Positions 33,761 to 45,310 of a stretch of 64,000 bases of DNA are shown in pieces (position 1 is the first letter of the stretch; each line of letters opens with the position of its first letter). The translations under genes were made by a program, and so were the position numbers. The notes beneath the pieces were generated by a model that was not told where the DNA came from, made no database searches, and worked only from the letters and a program-made list of their open reading frames with translations. Origin of the DNA: Otatea glauca (Eukaryota; Streptophyta; Magnoliopsida; Poales; Poaceae); NCBI GenBank assembly GCA_036346275.1, contig CM070719.1:16223185-16287184 (forward strand). Reading direction: 5' to 3'.

Positions 33761-34575
33761 GGCATCCTTCCCGAGTCCTCGTCCGGCGAGGATAGCTGCG
33801 AGAGGAGTGGCCGCTGTCTATCCCACGTGTACCTTCCGTCCGCAGGTGTGGGACCTGGAGGGGGTGAGCGGCGCGCGTTTTACCCACGTTGGTTTGAACG
33901 CCGTGCTCGTGGAGCTAATTGCGGGTAGTCTGAGTGGGTCCTAGGAGGTCCCTCCCAAGGGGGACCCTTCCGAGCGGACGGTCCCAGAGTAGGATATACT
34001 GGCCCGCTGTGGGGCGACCCATGAAAAACCTTTCTTTACTCGATCCCGTATCGGACCCTGGGTCGTCCGCCGACCCAGAGCACAGCTGGCTGTCACCCAT
34101 TGATGGGCTCCGCGGGAGAGTGTGAAGTATGGTCTCGGACACGAGTTAAGACGATTGGGCCGTTAGCCAGCCCAACTGGAGGCCCACTGGGGGCTCGCCT
34201 CGTACTCGTCCCTCGCTCAATTTTCGCTGGGGCGGTCTTATGCCCACTTGGTGGGTCTGGCCTTTAGAACCCACAGCTCAGGGCTGGGCCCCTGGCGTGA
34301 GCTACTGAACTCTCTTGCCATTTCGGGGCCGCAGCGGCCCGTGGGCCTCGCGCGCCTCGGGCACCGCCCCGGCCAAGGCGGAGACCGGGGGGTCACTGGA
34401 CGCGCGGCCCGAGGCGGTGTCTTTTTGGCTCCTATCAGGATTAAATGCAGAGAGGAATTGGAAACCGAGGGTTACCAGTGCGGTTGGTGGCCGACGCTTC
34501 GATGCTTGCCATGCAGACGAGGGCGGAGCGACGCCGCCGCCGGGGTGTCTGTTCGGCTGGCGCCCGCTCGGCTTT
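33761..34575. other. Noncoding spacer of Tat element upstream of the antisense gene
   Basis: GC-rich, no supported ORF. On the plus strand it is the upstream region of the antisense gene at 34727. Confidence 0.55.
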
Positions 34576-34583
34576 TATAAATA
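34576..34583 (+). promoter_or_regulatory. TATA box of antisense gene (TATAAATA)
   Basis: GCTTTTATAAATAGGG about 145 bp before the ATG at 34727. A transcription start near 34605-34615 would give a pyrimidine-rich leader. Independent of the LTR promoters and on the opposite strand. Confidence 0.65.
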
Positions 34584-34726
34584 GGGTGCGGCGGCATTCG
34601 TGCAAACCTCCCGCCTTTGCTTTCCTCATCTTTCCGCGCTTGCCTGAGACAAGAAAGAAGACAGCGAAAGCCAGAGAGAGAACCTCCAACTTTTCCCCTT
34701 CTCACCTTTTCGCAGTTCCTTCGGAG

Positions 34727-37700
34727 ATGTCATGGCCTGCGTGTTCCATCCGCATCACCGCAAGACCGGGTTGGTGAAGAAGGGTTCTCGCCCCGCAGCC
34801 CATCTCGGGCTGGAGGGTGCCGTCAGGGGCCGCCGCCCCCGCGTCGGGCGACGGCGAGGTCGTCTTGCCCGCCTCTTTTTACGAGCGCGGGTTCGGGCTC
34901 CCGCTGCACCCGTTCGTGCGCGGGCTCCTGCACCATTACAAGGCGGAGATACACCACCTCAACCCCAACGGGGTCCTCCACATCGCCGTCTTCATCACGC
35001 TATGCGAGGCCTTCCTGGGGATTGAGCCCCATTGGGCGTTGTGGAGGCACTTCTTCTAGGCCCGGCCGAAGAAGGACAAGCCCTCGGACGCGCCGACGCC
35101 CATCGGGGGTGTGGCTCTCCAACTGTGCGCGGGGCGCGCAGCGGACTATATCGACGTGAAGCTACCGTCGTCCAACCGGGGCTGGCATTCCGAGTGGCTC
35201 TATGCCGAGAACTTGGGGAAAAGCGCCCCCGTCTACACCGGTCGGCTTCCCGAGGTAAGGCCCGAGTGGGGCTGGGGCGCCGAACGGAAGGAGAGGAGCC
35301 GGGTGGAGGAAATAATCGACCGGATCAAGACCCAAAAGGGGCGAGGTCTGACCAGCGATGCTGTTGTTCGCGCGTTCATGAAGATGCGCGTGCAACCACT
35401 GATGGATCGGTCGCTCCCCATGTTTCGGTTCGGGGGGCCGTCCAACCCGGCGAGGATGCTGGAGGAGGAGCTCCCCCAGTCGGAGGTCGGGGCGCGGGTG
35501 TCCACCGTCACAGGTGGAAGCGCGACTGAGGCGGTGGTCGGCCACCCCGAGCTGTTCTCAGCTCGGAACCAGCCAAATCTGGTAAGCCGGTTGTAGCCTT
35601 TTCCTCCTCTTTCTTGTGGCCTTCCCGTGCTTCGCGACGGTCCGACTCACGCCTCCGTGTTCCCGTGGGCTTGTTGGGTCGGTCTCCGGCGTTCTTTGCC
35701 GAGGAGAAAGAGCTTAGGGCGGAGGCCCGCGCAGGTGGAGGCTGCGCGTAAAAAGTGCAAGGAGGAGATGAGGAGGGAGAGGGAGCGCGCGGCGAGGGCC
35801 GCGCACGGCGAAGACGTGTCTGAGACCACCGCTGTGGGGTCGACCTCCACCGACAGCAGTGGGGGTAGCGCAGGAGAGCCATACCGTGGGGTCTTCCCTG
35901 ACTCGTCGACCGGTGGCAACCCGAGCGGGGTGCGGCGGTGGGCGGGCGCGCGGGCTCCGCCGCCGCCGTGCCCCAAGCGGAGATGTCTCCAGTGGAGTCG
36001 TCTTCAGGGAAGCTGAGGGCCGGCGAAAAGAGCACAGCTGCCGCGCGTCCGATCGGCGCAGTAAGTACCTCCTTCAAACCTTTTGTAACTAGATTGCCCG
36101 AGCAATTTATTGATCGTTCAAGGCGGGCAGCGTTTACTCGAGGGCGGTTGCGACTGCGGCCCCGACTTCAACACTGGCGCGACCGGTGGTGGTCGGCGTG
36201 GCACGGATCGAGGAAGAGACGTCGGTCGGTCCGGCCGGGGTCGAAACGCCGCGGGCGGGAGCGTCGGAGAGCGGGGCAGTCCCGACCGCCCTTGGCAAGA
36301 TGGGTCTCCCTCCCTTGGTGGAGGGAGGTCGGGAGGAGCTGCCACCGCCACCACCGGGGAGCCCGCCGGTAGGCGCGGCCCGGCTCCCCGAAGTGACGGT
36401 GAGGCCGCCGCCCGGGGACCAGACGAAGGCGATCCAAGGATCAGAGGTGGTCTCTCCGGAGCCGCAGGGGGAGGCGCCGGTTGACCTCCCTCAGGCGCAG
36501 ACTACTGGGGCCGACCCAAGCGGCTCCGCTCAGCCGTCGCCACTTGCGCTGGCTCGATCGGGGGACGGCCAGACCGGCGGGCCGACCATCTCGATGGACG
36601 ACCCGGCGAAAAACCGCGAGTGGGGCGTCTTCCGGGACGGCATCAAGCGTATCGTGGCCGAGACGAAGCGGATCCAGGAGGACCTGGCCCTCGCTCTCGA
36701 GTGCTCTAGTGGAGTGCTGGGCGTGGTTTCCGACGAGATTCTTCCGGTTGGCCTGGTAAGTCGTCCAAAAATTGGCTTTTGTAGCTTTTGACGGATTCGT
36801 CGCGAGCTAATGGAGTGTTGTGTCTCGTAGCGCTTGCGTGCTCGCTCGAGGGAGAAGTCGAAGTTTATCAAGGGTCTGCACGGCCGGAGGTTGGCCGTCG
36901 AGGAAGATTGCGATCGGCTGCGCCCCGAGCTGCACGACGCTCGGGTGGCCTTGGGCCGCGAGCAGAAGGCGGCGAAGGAGGCCCGCCAAGAGCTGGCTCG
37001 GTCCGCCCAGGCCCTGTCCGATGAGCGCCAGGCGAACCAGTCCTTGGCGACGCGGGTGGCGGAGCTCGAGACCCTCTTGGCGGGGGCGAGCGACGCCAAG
37101 GACATGGCCGTGGCCGCCGAGGCGACCGCACGGTCAGAGGCGGCCCGCCTTCAGGGCGAGCTGGACCAAGCTCAGAGGGGCGCTGAGCTGGCGCGGGGCG
37201 AGCGCGACACCGCCCGGAGGGAGCTAACCAAAACAGAGGTCGACCTCTGTGACCTAACGAGCTCTGCGGCTGGTAAGAGTCCTGATCCTTTTGTTAATTT
37301 TGCGACTGTTTAGTGGGGCGTTCTTTCTGACGCTACCCGATCCGCAGAGCGCAAAAACCTCACCGCACCGCAGGCGCGCTGTATGACGCCCGAGGCCCGT
37401 GACGCGGCGATCACGGCTCGGGATGTGGCATTGGTAGCGTTCCGGGAAGCCGAGGGAGGTCGGTCCGAGCTGGCCGCGGTGCTGGAGGCCCTTCGGAGGG
37501 TCGGTCAGGACGTCTGCGACCGAGTGCTCAGAGCCGTGCCGGGCCCAAGCTCGCTCACCACCGTGCTAGCTCAAGTGCCGGGGCACGTCGAGAGTGCGGT
37601 AGGCGAGGGCACTGCGCTGGGGGCTTCCTCGGCACTGGTCAACACCGTCTCCTATTATGACGGCATTGACCTTGCGATGGTGAGCAGCGGGGTTGCTAGA

Positions 37701-37817
37701 AACCGGACGGACGAAGAGGTGGATAGGCTCGAGCTTCAGGTCGAGCCACATGCTCGGGAGATCGTCGGTCGCATACCGCCGCAGAGCATCCTCCACAAAG
37801 AGCAGAGAGAAGATTAG
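34727..37817 (+). pseudogene. Five-exon antisense gene of Tat element (Transposase_28 / putative gypsy-type domain)
   Basis: Predicted exons are 34727-35581, 35704-36060, 36123-36755, 36831-37272 and 37348-37817, all with GT-AG introns of 62-122 bp. Frames join cleanly at introns 3 and 4. Exon 1 carries FYERGFGLPLHPFVRGLLHH and NPNGVLHIAVFITLCEAFLG, the Transposase_28 (putative gypsy-type) motif. Exon 3 is Pro/Gly-rich. Exons 4-5 are a long Arg/Glu/Ala coiled-coil-like stretch ending VGRIPPQSILHKEQRED. Single stops (TGA 34775, TAG 35057) and frameshifts in exon 2 (near 35725 and between 35880 and 35990) break it. Antisense extra ORFs are known in this lineage (for example Grande gene 23); the function is unknown. 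Confidence 0.75.
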
Positions 37818-38039
37818 GCATATCCCCTCTGATTGTAAAAAGACTATTTTATGCAAATGATCTTAAAGCTTTTAGCAAGTTCCGGTCTGCCTCTTGCCCT
37901 TTTATGCTATTGAGTACTTGACCGACCATAGCTTTAAAGACCGTGGTGGTCGCTTGTGCGTAGGTCGGATTGTTTGCTAGGGAAGGGTGAGGATAGGAAC
38001 TCTAGCTATGCAGCATTCATGCGCACTTGTGTGGGGTAG

Positions 38040-38404
38040 GAGTGTTCCTGACCGACCAAAGGTCACTCCGCTCGGACACTTCCTTCGTCCGCAAAGCGCT
38101 ACTTCGCAATCGTAGCCGCAGGGGCTTAGGCCATAGCACTTGGGTCGAGAGGGTTACCGCTCGGGAGGGACCCCGTGGCCGATCGGGTCACCGACCCACA
38201 TGAGTGCGTGAATTAGCTGTGTTTGCACGGGAAAGGAGTGTTCCCGACCGACCAGAGGTTGCCCTGTTTGGGTATTTCTCTTCCGCGGAGTGCTACTTCG
38301 CAACCATAGCCGCTGAGGCGTAGGCCGTCGCACTCGGGTCGAGATGGTTGTCGCTCGGGAGAGACCTCGTGGCCAATCGGGTCACCGACCCACGTGAGCG
38401 CGCC
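38040..38404. repeat. Two tandem copies of a 196-bp unit
   Basis: AGTGTTCCTGACCGACCA at 38041 and AGTGTTCCCGACCGACCA at 38237 start two copies that share GCTACTTCGCAA, CGGGTCACCGACCCAC and the text between. Lies just downstream of integrase on the minus strand. Confidence 0.8.
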
Positions 38405-38512
38405 TGACCAAAAGCGACCCATACGAGGGTGCCATCGGGCAGCCCCCGAGCATCGCAAGGCGACCGGGTGCTCGGAAAAAGGAAAAGACGGTGCAAGGGA
38501 CAAGAAAAGAGC

Positions 38513-39620
38513 TTAGGGATAGAATCGCCTTAACTTTTCTATGTTCCATGCGTTGGAGAGGACGTGGCCGTCCACGTCCTTGAGCCGGAAGGTGTTGGGT
38601 CGGAGAACCTCCACGACGGTGAAGGGGCCTTCCCAGGGCGGCGAGAGCTTGTGCTTGTCTTTGTTGGCCTAAACCCGGCGCAGGACCAGGTCGCCAACGT
38701 TGAAGGATCGCTCTCGAACTTGACGACCGTGGTAGCGCCGTAGTGTCTGTTGATACCTAGCCTACCATAGAATGGCCACATCGCGCGCTTCGGCGAGCTG
38801 GTCGATGGCGTCTTGTTGCGAGACGAGCCCCCGAGCCTCGTCGAAGGCTTGTAACTTTGGGGCACCGTATTCCAGGTCGGTTGGCAAGACAGCTTCGGCA
38901 CCGAACACCATGAAGAACGGTGTAAACCCGGTCGACCGAGTTGGTGTGGTCCGTAGGCTCCAGAGGATGGAGGGTAGCTCGGCCACCCATCGCCCTGTGA
39001 ATTGCTTCAGCCGACTGAAGATCCTCGGTTTGAGCCCTTGGAGGATCATGCCGTTCGCGCGTTCGGCCTGACCATTCATCCGCGGATGGGCTACGGCTGC
39101 CCAATCGACGCGGATGTTGAAGTTGTCGCAAAACTCGAGGAATTCCTTCCCCGTGAATTGTGTCCCGTTGTCCGTGATGATGGTGTTCGGGACTCCGAAC
39201 CGAAAGACAATGTCGAGGAAGAAGGTGGCCACCTGCACCGACGTGATGCTTACGATCGGCTTAGCCTCTATCCACTTGGTGAACTTGTCCACCGCGACAA
39301 GGAGGTGGGTAAAGCCCCCGGGCACCTTTTTGAAGGGCCCAACCAGATCGAGTCCTTAGACCGAAAATGGCCATGTGATGGGGATCGTCTGTAAGGCCTG
39401 AGCCGAAAGATGTGTCTGCCGGGCGAAGAACTGGCATCCTTCGCAGGTGCGTACGATCTGCTCGGCGTCGGATACGGTGGTCGGCCAGTAGAAGCCTTGT
39501 CGAAAGGCTTTTCCTACCAGGGACCGAGGCGCAGCATGGTGGCCGCAGACACCGCCATGGATATCGAGCAGCAGCTGCTTCCCTTGGTCGGCCAGGACGC
39601 ACCTCTGGAGGACTCCAGAG
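38513..39620 (-). pseudogene. Tat-lineage integrase
   Basis: The N-terminal HHCC part is at 39590-39410 (HGGVCGHH..., CEGCQFFARQTH). A stop near 39357 precedes the core. The core is open from 39325 to 38762, with VAVDKFTKWIEAKPIVSIT, IITDNGTQFTGKEFLEFCD and HPRMNGQAERANGMILQGLK giving the D, D and E of the catalytic triad. An in-frame stop near 38759 and another near 38670 follow. The C-terminal part ends NIEKLRRFYP at 38513. Family role: integration of the element. Confidence 0.9.
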
Positions 39621-39791
39621 GGACTCCTTTTGTATAGGTCTGGCCCGACCAGGACGAAAGATTTCGTCCGACGAGCGAGGCGCCAGGCCTCGGTTGTGTC
39701 GTTGGGGAGCGACCCATCGGTCAGACGATTGACAAAGGGTCTCCTCTAGTCGGATTGGTTGTCAGCACGTCGCGGCCCGACCCGGGCGGCT

Positions 39792-40400
39792 CTACCTCCG
39801 ACCGCCCGGCGATCGGAGCAGTCGCGCCCAACAGGTCGGGAGGCCGCTCGGTCGCTGGGTCCATCTGGACGGAAGGCTGCAGAAGGTCGCGGACGAAAAT
39901 CCCAAAGGATCGACCTCATCGAGGCGAGATTGGCTGGTACTCACCTCACCATTATAGCGTCTGTAGCTATGGTGAAGCTCAAACCTTTGAACCGTTCTTC
40001 GAGCTGCGCGATTTCGACAAGATGTGGCCATGCGGGCGCCTCGGCCCGCAGCCTTCATGACCTGGTCGACGACAAGCTTGGAGTCCCCGTGGACGAGTAG
40101 GCGAGCGCCGAGGTCGGCAATGATCCGGAGGCCGCTGACGAGCCTCGTGCTCGGCGACGTGGTTGGTCGCGTCGAACAAAGAAACCGAATGGCATACCGG
40201 AGCTTGTTCTCATGCGGGAGACGATGATTTACTCCGCGCCCGCGCCGTTCTTGGTGTAGGACCCGTCGAAGTACATCGCCCAATACTGGGGTCTTCGAAT
40301 GGTGGCGCTGAGCTTGGTCCACTGGCGACGGTCGGCGGAGGCTCGCGACTTGATCGCCGTTCGAGAACGTCACGATATGTCATGACCGCTGAGCTCGAGT
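39792..40400 (-). pseudogene. Second RNase H-like domain (Tat type), frameshifted
   Basis: Fragments in several minus frames include the TKNGAGAG region near 40240, NHVAEHEA near 40160, and GLRIIADLGARLLVHGDSKL then VVDQVMKA at about 40140-40055. This is the additional RNase H that Tat-lineage elements carry between RNase H and integrase (established for the lineage). Frame breaks make it non-functional. Confidence 0.7.
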
Positions 40401-40410
40401 GCCCACTTGG

Positions 40411-41638
40411 CTATCCTTCCCGAGGCGCCGCGATTGTGGATGATCTCGCCGAGTGGCGGCGGGTCACCACGGTGACGGGTGCCGGTCGGGTAATGGACCG
40501 ACTTCCTCTTTGTGATGAGCACCGCGAGAGCGCTTCACTGACTCGCGGGTACCGAGCCTTAGACTCAGAAAGCACCTCGCTGATGAAGTAGACTGGCCGT
40601 TGTACCTTGAGCTCGCGGCCTTCTTCCGCCCGTTCCACCACAAGGGCCGCACTGACGACTTGGGTCGTGGCGGCGGCGTAGAGGAGTACGGTTCGCCCGT
40701 GCCGCAACCAGATCGAGGTGAGGCCAGGAAGGCCTTTAAGCGGGTGAGGGCCTCCTGAGCCTCCTGGGTCCAGCTGAAGTGGTCGGATTTCTTGAGCAGC
40801 CTGTAGAGCGGCATCCCGCGCTCGCCGAGACGAGACACGAAATGGCTCAAGGCCGCAAGGCATCCTGTCAGCTTTTGGACTCCTCGATGCCACGCTCGGA
40901 GACGATGAAGCCGAGAAGCTTTCCCTTGGGAACCCCGAAGACGCACTTGTCGGGGTTGAGCTTTAGGCGGAACTGCCGAAGGTTCGCAAAGGTTTCTCCT
41001 AGGTCGGTGATGAGGTCGTCGGCCTTCCTAGTTTTCACGACGATGTCGTCGACGTATGCTTCGATGTTACGGCCGATCTGGTCGTTGAAACACGTTTGCA
41101 TGAAGCACTGATATGTAGCACCCGCGTTTTTCAGACCAAACGGCATTGTTACGTAGCCAAAGGAGCCAAAAGGGGTAATGAATGAAGTTGCGGGTTGGTC
41201 GGACTCCTTCATTGCTATCTGGTGGTAGCCCGAGTAGGCATCCAGAAAGGACAGGGTTTCGCACCCTGAGGTGGAGTCAACGACTTGGTCGATGCGGGGC
41301 AAGGGGAACGGGTCCTTGGGACATGCCTTGTTCAGATTTGTGTGGTCAACGCACATTCTCCATTGCCCATTCTTCTTTTTTACAAGTACAGGGTTGGCGA
41401 GCCACTCAGGGTGGCGCACTTCTTTTACAAACCCTGTAGCCAAAAGCTTGGCGATCTCCTCCCCTATGATTCTGCGCTTCTCTACGTCGAAGCGGCATAG
41501 GCGTTGGGCGACCGGCCTCGAGCCTGGTCGGATGCTCAAGGAGTGCTCGGCGACCTCCCTCGGGATTCCTGGTATGTCGGAGGATCTCCATGCGAAGACA
41601 TCGTTGTTGGCGCAGAGGAAGTCGACGAGTGCGCTTTC
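40411..41638 (-). pseudogene. Tat-lineage reverse transcriptase and first RNase H
   Basis: Open from 41539 to 40868 with RRIIGEEIAKLLATGFVKEV, NGQWRMCVDHTNLNKACPKD, LSFLDAYSGYHQI, PFGLKNAGATYQ and the catalytic YVDDIVV (YVDD at 41046-41057). Beyond 40868 the frame shifts, and RNase H-type text appears in pieces (VVSAALVVERAEEGRELKV, PVYFISEVLSESKARYP at about 40650-40550). The upstream end (41638-41540) connects in frame-shifted form to the protease region. Confidence 0.92.
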
Positions 41639-42289
41639 CTATTTGGCGGGGAGCGTGGCTCCGACCCGCACGGTCTTGGTCAGATCCTCGGGATCGACCG
41701 CGACTTTCTTCATGTCCTCGGCGGACTTGAAGGATCCTGCCCCCGTCTTCCTAGATTCGGGGGCGAACTCGGAGGCTTCCCTCCGGAGGTCGGCGAGCTC
41801 GGCGGAGGCGATGACCGCCGACGTTAGCTCGCAACTGCTTCGCTCGCAGTTGTAAGCAAGCTGAAAAGACGAGGCCACGGTGATGACTCCTCGTGGGCCA
41901 GGCATCTTCAACTTGAGATAGGTGTAGCTGGGGACCGCCATGAACTTGGCATAGCACGGCCTCCCCAGGATGGCGTGGTAGGATCCGGGGAAATCCACGA
42001 CCTCAAAGGTGAGGGTCTCGGTGCGGAAATTTTTCGGTCCTCCAAAGGTGATGGGCAGATCGATCTGCCTGAGCGGGTGGGCCTGCTAGCCTGGGATGAC
42101 GTCGTGGAAAGGCGCCTTGCTCTGTCGGAGACTCGAGCGGGGGATCCCCATGGCGTCGAGTGTCTCAACATAAAAGATGTTGAGACCACTGCCGCCATCC
42201 ATAAGCACCTTCGTGAGGCGCTTCTTCCTCACGATGGGGTCGACCACCAATGGATATCTCCCGGCCGCGGACGGGTCGGGTGGTCATCC
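41639..42289 (-). pseudogene. Tat-lineage protease region and linker
   Basis: The minus strand shows GGSGLN near 42190 in place of the usual retropepsin DTG/DSG neighbourhood, then MDFPGSYHAILGRPCYAKFM from 41998 with the ILGR block, and a Lys/Glu linker to 41639. A stop at the linker end separates it from the reverse transcriptase frame. Confidence 0.75.
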
Positions 42290-43852
42290 GATCGAAGTGA
42301 TCGGGACTCACCATCGAAGGAATTGGGGGACGGCCGAGTTGCGTGTGGACTTCGCGGAAGGCGAGCTTAAGCGAGCGCTTGTCGGCGTAGCACGCCGGTC
42401 CGCCAAAGATCATGAGGCAGCCGTCGGGTTCAGGGAACTCGACGTCCGCCCTTTTCTCCTCGGCCAGTGGGGCCGGGGCTTGCTTCTTTCCTTTGCCCCG
42501 TGGCGTCGTGGGGGTGCCGGAGAGGGAGCGTCTCAGGACCTCGCATTCTCGGTACTTGTGCTTGACGGGGAACCCATGGTGTGGACACGGGCTATCCATC
42601 AGCTTCTCGAAATGGTCGGGCGCTCCTGCTGCTTGGCAGGGCGGTCGACAGTCGCGACCACCTGGACCTCGCGGACTGCTTCCCGCCGCTCGCTTGCCGG
42701 AGCGGTCGAGGGACTCGCCTCGGGGCCGTGCTCTTGCTTGGCCTTTCCTTCGAATGGCCCCACAATCCTCGCGGAGGCGTGGTTGGTGGCGATGTCCAGA
42801 AGCTCCTTGGTGGTTCTAGGCTTAATGTAGCCCAGTTTGTGCACCAAGGCCTTGTAGGAGGTGCCGTAGATGAACGCCCCAACGACATCGACGTCAGAGA
42901 TGTCGGGCAGCTCATTGCACTGACGGGAGAAGCGCCGGATGTAATCCCGGAGGGTTTCTCCCAGCTGCTGCTTGCAGCTCTTCAGGTCCCAGGAGTTTCC
43001 GGGGCACTTGTAAGTGCCCTGGAAGTTGCCGACGAAGAGGCTCTTCAAGTCGGCCCAGTTCCTGATGGACTTTGCGGGCAGGTACTCGAGCCAGGCTCGA
43101 GTCGAGTCCGCGAGATAGATGGGGAGGTATTGGATGATGAAGAGATCATCCGCAACTCCTCCCGCCCGGCATGCGAGCCGGTAATCTTCCAGCCAGACAT
43201 CGGGGTTCGTGGCCCCAGTGTATTTGGCTATGTTGGTAGGTGCCCTGAATCTGGCAGGGAAATCCGCATGGCGGATCCCCTGACAGAAAGCCCGTGGCCT
43301 TGGGCCATCGGGACTGGGGCCGCGGTCGTCACGGCGGCCGCTGTCTACAACCAGCGACCGGGCTGCTTCGTCCACCGCTTTCCTCCGTGCCTCGAGGGTG
43401 GCACGGATGTCGTAGTCATCACCGAGGAGTTGGCGCACCGGGGTGCGTGAGGCCTAGGGTTGTTTGTGGTGCGCCGCCGCCTTTGCTGAATCCATCCAGC
43501 TCCGAGCAGCGGTGCGGGTCCGGCGACCGGAGGTGGCGCCCGAGTGATGAGAGCCGGAGGCCTGCATGTGCTGCACAGCGGTACGTTCCACCAGCCCCCA
43601 GAGGTTCTGGTACGTGGCCTCGACCTCTGGGTCGGCCGGCTCAGGAAGGCCGCGGAGCAGCATAGCAGCTGCGGCCACATTTTGGCTTGCGTGGGGGAAG
43701 AACCGAGGGCCATCAGACTCCTCCACCAGTCGGTGGTGTACCTGATGTGCTCGTCCGCGCGCACCACCGAGCACAAGCGGGGGCTCGGGCTGATCTCGCT
43801 CCAGGTTGGCCTGGAGCTCGTCGAGTTCGGCCCTTGGGGCCTCCACTGTCAA
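42290..43852 (-). pseudogene. Tat-lineage gag
   Basis: Three frames in series. The N-terminus is 43852-43454 (ELDELQANLERD...). The capsid region, 43438-42599, has YTGATNPDVWLEDYRLACRA, ARAWLEYLP-like text, WADLKSLFVGNFQGTYKCPG and LRDYIRRFSRQCNELPDI. The C-terminus, 42599-42290, has CPHHGFPVKHKYRECEVLRR and DGCLMIFGGPACYADKR. A stop near 43447 and a frameshift near 42600 break it. Family role: particle structural protein. Confidence 0.88.
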
Positions 43853-44430
43853 GGCATTGCTGAAGCTCTACGCGGCGAGCTTTGCGCCTTCAAAGCCATG
43901 ATGACATTGCTCTTCCTGCACCCTGGTGCACTGGATGAGGGCCCCCATAGCCGCGGGGGTTACGGTCAGGTCGACCGTGCCCGCCATGTTGCACTCGCGA
44001 GTGCCGTCATGGGCAGCGTGCTCCATGCCTGAGCTGGAATCGTGGTTGGAAGAGTCTTCCAAAGAAGTCGTGAACAGAGGCCGCATATAGCCGCCCATTG
44101 CCACGAAGTTGTGAGCCTCACGGAGGTGATGCGTCATCATCTCGAAGTTCGCGGTGTCGCTCCCAGGGAGGGCGAGGCGCTCGCGGAGCTCCGGCCTTGG
44201 GGCCCGTGAGGGGCCCAAGCCGAGGTCGCGGTCGCCGGAACGGAGTCCGTGCTCCTAGCGGCGCCGGTCCTCGAGGTGACGGAATGAGCGCGAGCTCTCC
44301 CGCCGAGGTGGCGATGAAGTCGAGGAGCCAAACGGATCCGGCCTTGACGCAGAACATGCCGCCGTGGTGAAGAAAGCCATCGTGAGACAAAGGGAATCCG
44401 GAGATGTCGATGAAGACGCGCGAAGGCCCC
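43853..44430 (-). other. 5' leader of Tat element
   Basis: Between primer site and gag on the minus strand. Short overlapping ORFs only. Confidence 0.5.
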
Positions 44431-44446
44431 TACCTGGCGCGCCAAC
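44431..44446 (-). other. Primer-binding site region of Tat element
   Basis: Minus strand reads TTGGCGCGCCAGGTAGG immediately after the LTR end, the position of the primer site. The TGGCGC start is common in this lineage; the exact tRNA (arginine type suspected) is inference. Confidence 0.6.
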
Positions 44447-45305
44447 TGTCGGCGTTTCGAGCACCGGCAAGTAAATTTGTAAGTCTAAGGGGCCACGCGT
44501 TCCCTCTCCCTGAATGGTTAGACTCAAAAGTCCAAGGTGTATACTGGTTCGGGCCGAATGTCCCTACTCTAGTTCGTGTGGCGATGTTGTATTGCTTTTG
44601 GTGCAGACGGCTGCACAGCAATTACAAGTGAGGGCTGAGGGCTTGAACACAAGAGTGTTTCTTGTTGTCCCCGTGTCCCTCTCCCGGAGGGCCCTGCCCC
44701 CCTTTATATAGGCGGGAGGGGCAGGTTACATTGGAAATTTGTAGAAGGAAGGACGATGGGACCCTACGCTAGGAGTCCTAGTCTCTTGTCTTGGTGACTG
44801 GTCGTTGTCCGTCTTTGCCCACACCGGGTTTGGTAGGCAGAGCAGCTCGCCGTTTCCTTGGGAAGGGGCGCACCTACCCTTTGGGAACCTCGCGGATCTT
44901 GACGCTATGAGCGTGGCCACAGCACGCCTCGAAGGAGCCCGTGCCGTGGTGATGGGTGATGGGATCGGAGTTTTGACTTAAGCAACCCTCATGCTGCCTC
45001 GGGAAGGGGCCACCTGCCCTGCACGGTCGCTTCGAACGATCCTGTCCGTGGGGCACGTGACCCTCGACGAAGGTTGCCTCAGCTTGGTCGGGACTCGGGG
45101 GAGCCCGACCTATGGCGGGGGTCGGCGTCCCACTTGGTCGGGCTCGCTTGCCTTGATTCGGTCGGGGACGAGCGTCCTTTTGTGGCCCCGCAGGTCCCTT
45201 GGTCGGAGCTGGGCCCAGGGGCGGTTCGTTGGGTCGTAGCTGGGCTTGACGCAGCCTGCTTGTCATCCTGGGCCGCTGGGGTACCCCTGGTATGAGTATT
45301 CGTCA
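44447..45305 (-). repeat. 5' LTR of Tat element (859 bp)
   Basis: Matches 31153-32007 throughout, with differences around 44600 and 44870-44950. Minus TATA box TATATAAA at 44703-44710. Followed by the ATTAT duplication at 45306-45310. Confidence 0.92.
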
Positions 45306-45310
45306 ATTAT

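Larger units (their letters stand above)
31153..45305 (-). mobile_element. Ty3/Gypsy Tat-lineage retrotransposon, 14.15 kb, minus strand
   Basis: LTRs 31153-32007 and 44447-45305 start TGTCGGCGTTTCGAGCAC and are flanked by ATTAT (31148-31152 and 45306-45310). Minus-strand gag, protease, reverse transcriptase, RNase H, a second RNase H-like domain and integrase lie from about 43.85 to 38.51 kb. A long region between integrase and the 3' LTR (38.5-32.0 kb) carries plus-strand, that is antisense, genes and tandem repeats. This layout is characteristic of Tat-lineage elements (Grande, RIRE2 or Retand-like). Stops and frameshifts occur in nearly every domain, so the copy is dead. Confidence 0.93.

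Noticed and set aside
33345..33944. 199-codon plus ORF and 158-codon minus ORF (33411-33887)
   Set aside because: Both read across the 81/27-bp tandem array, whose period is a multiple of three; the repeated peptide is a by-product.
38757..39394. Plus-strand ORFs opposite integrase
   Set aside because: Minus-strand integrase motifs fully explain the region.
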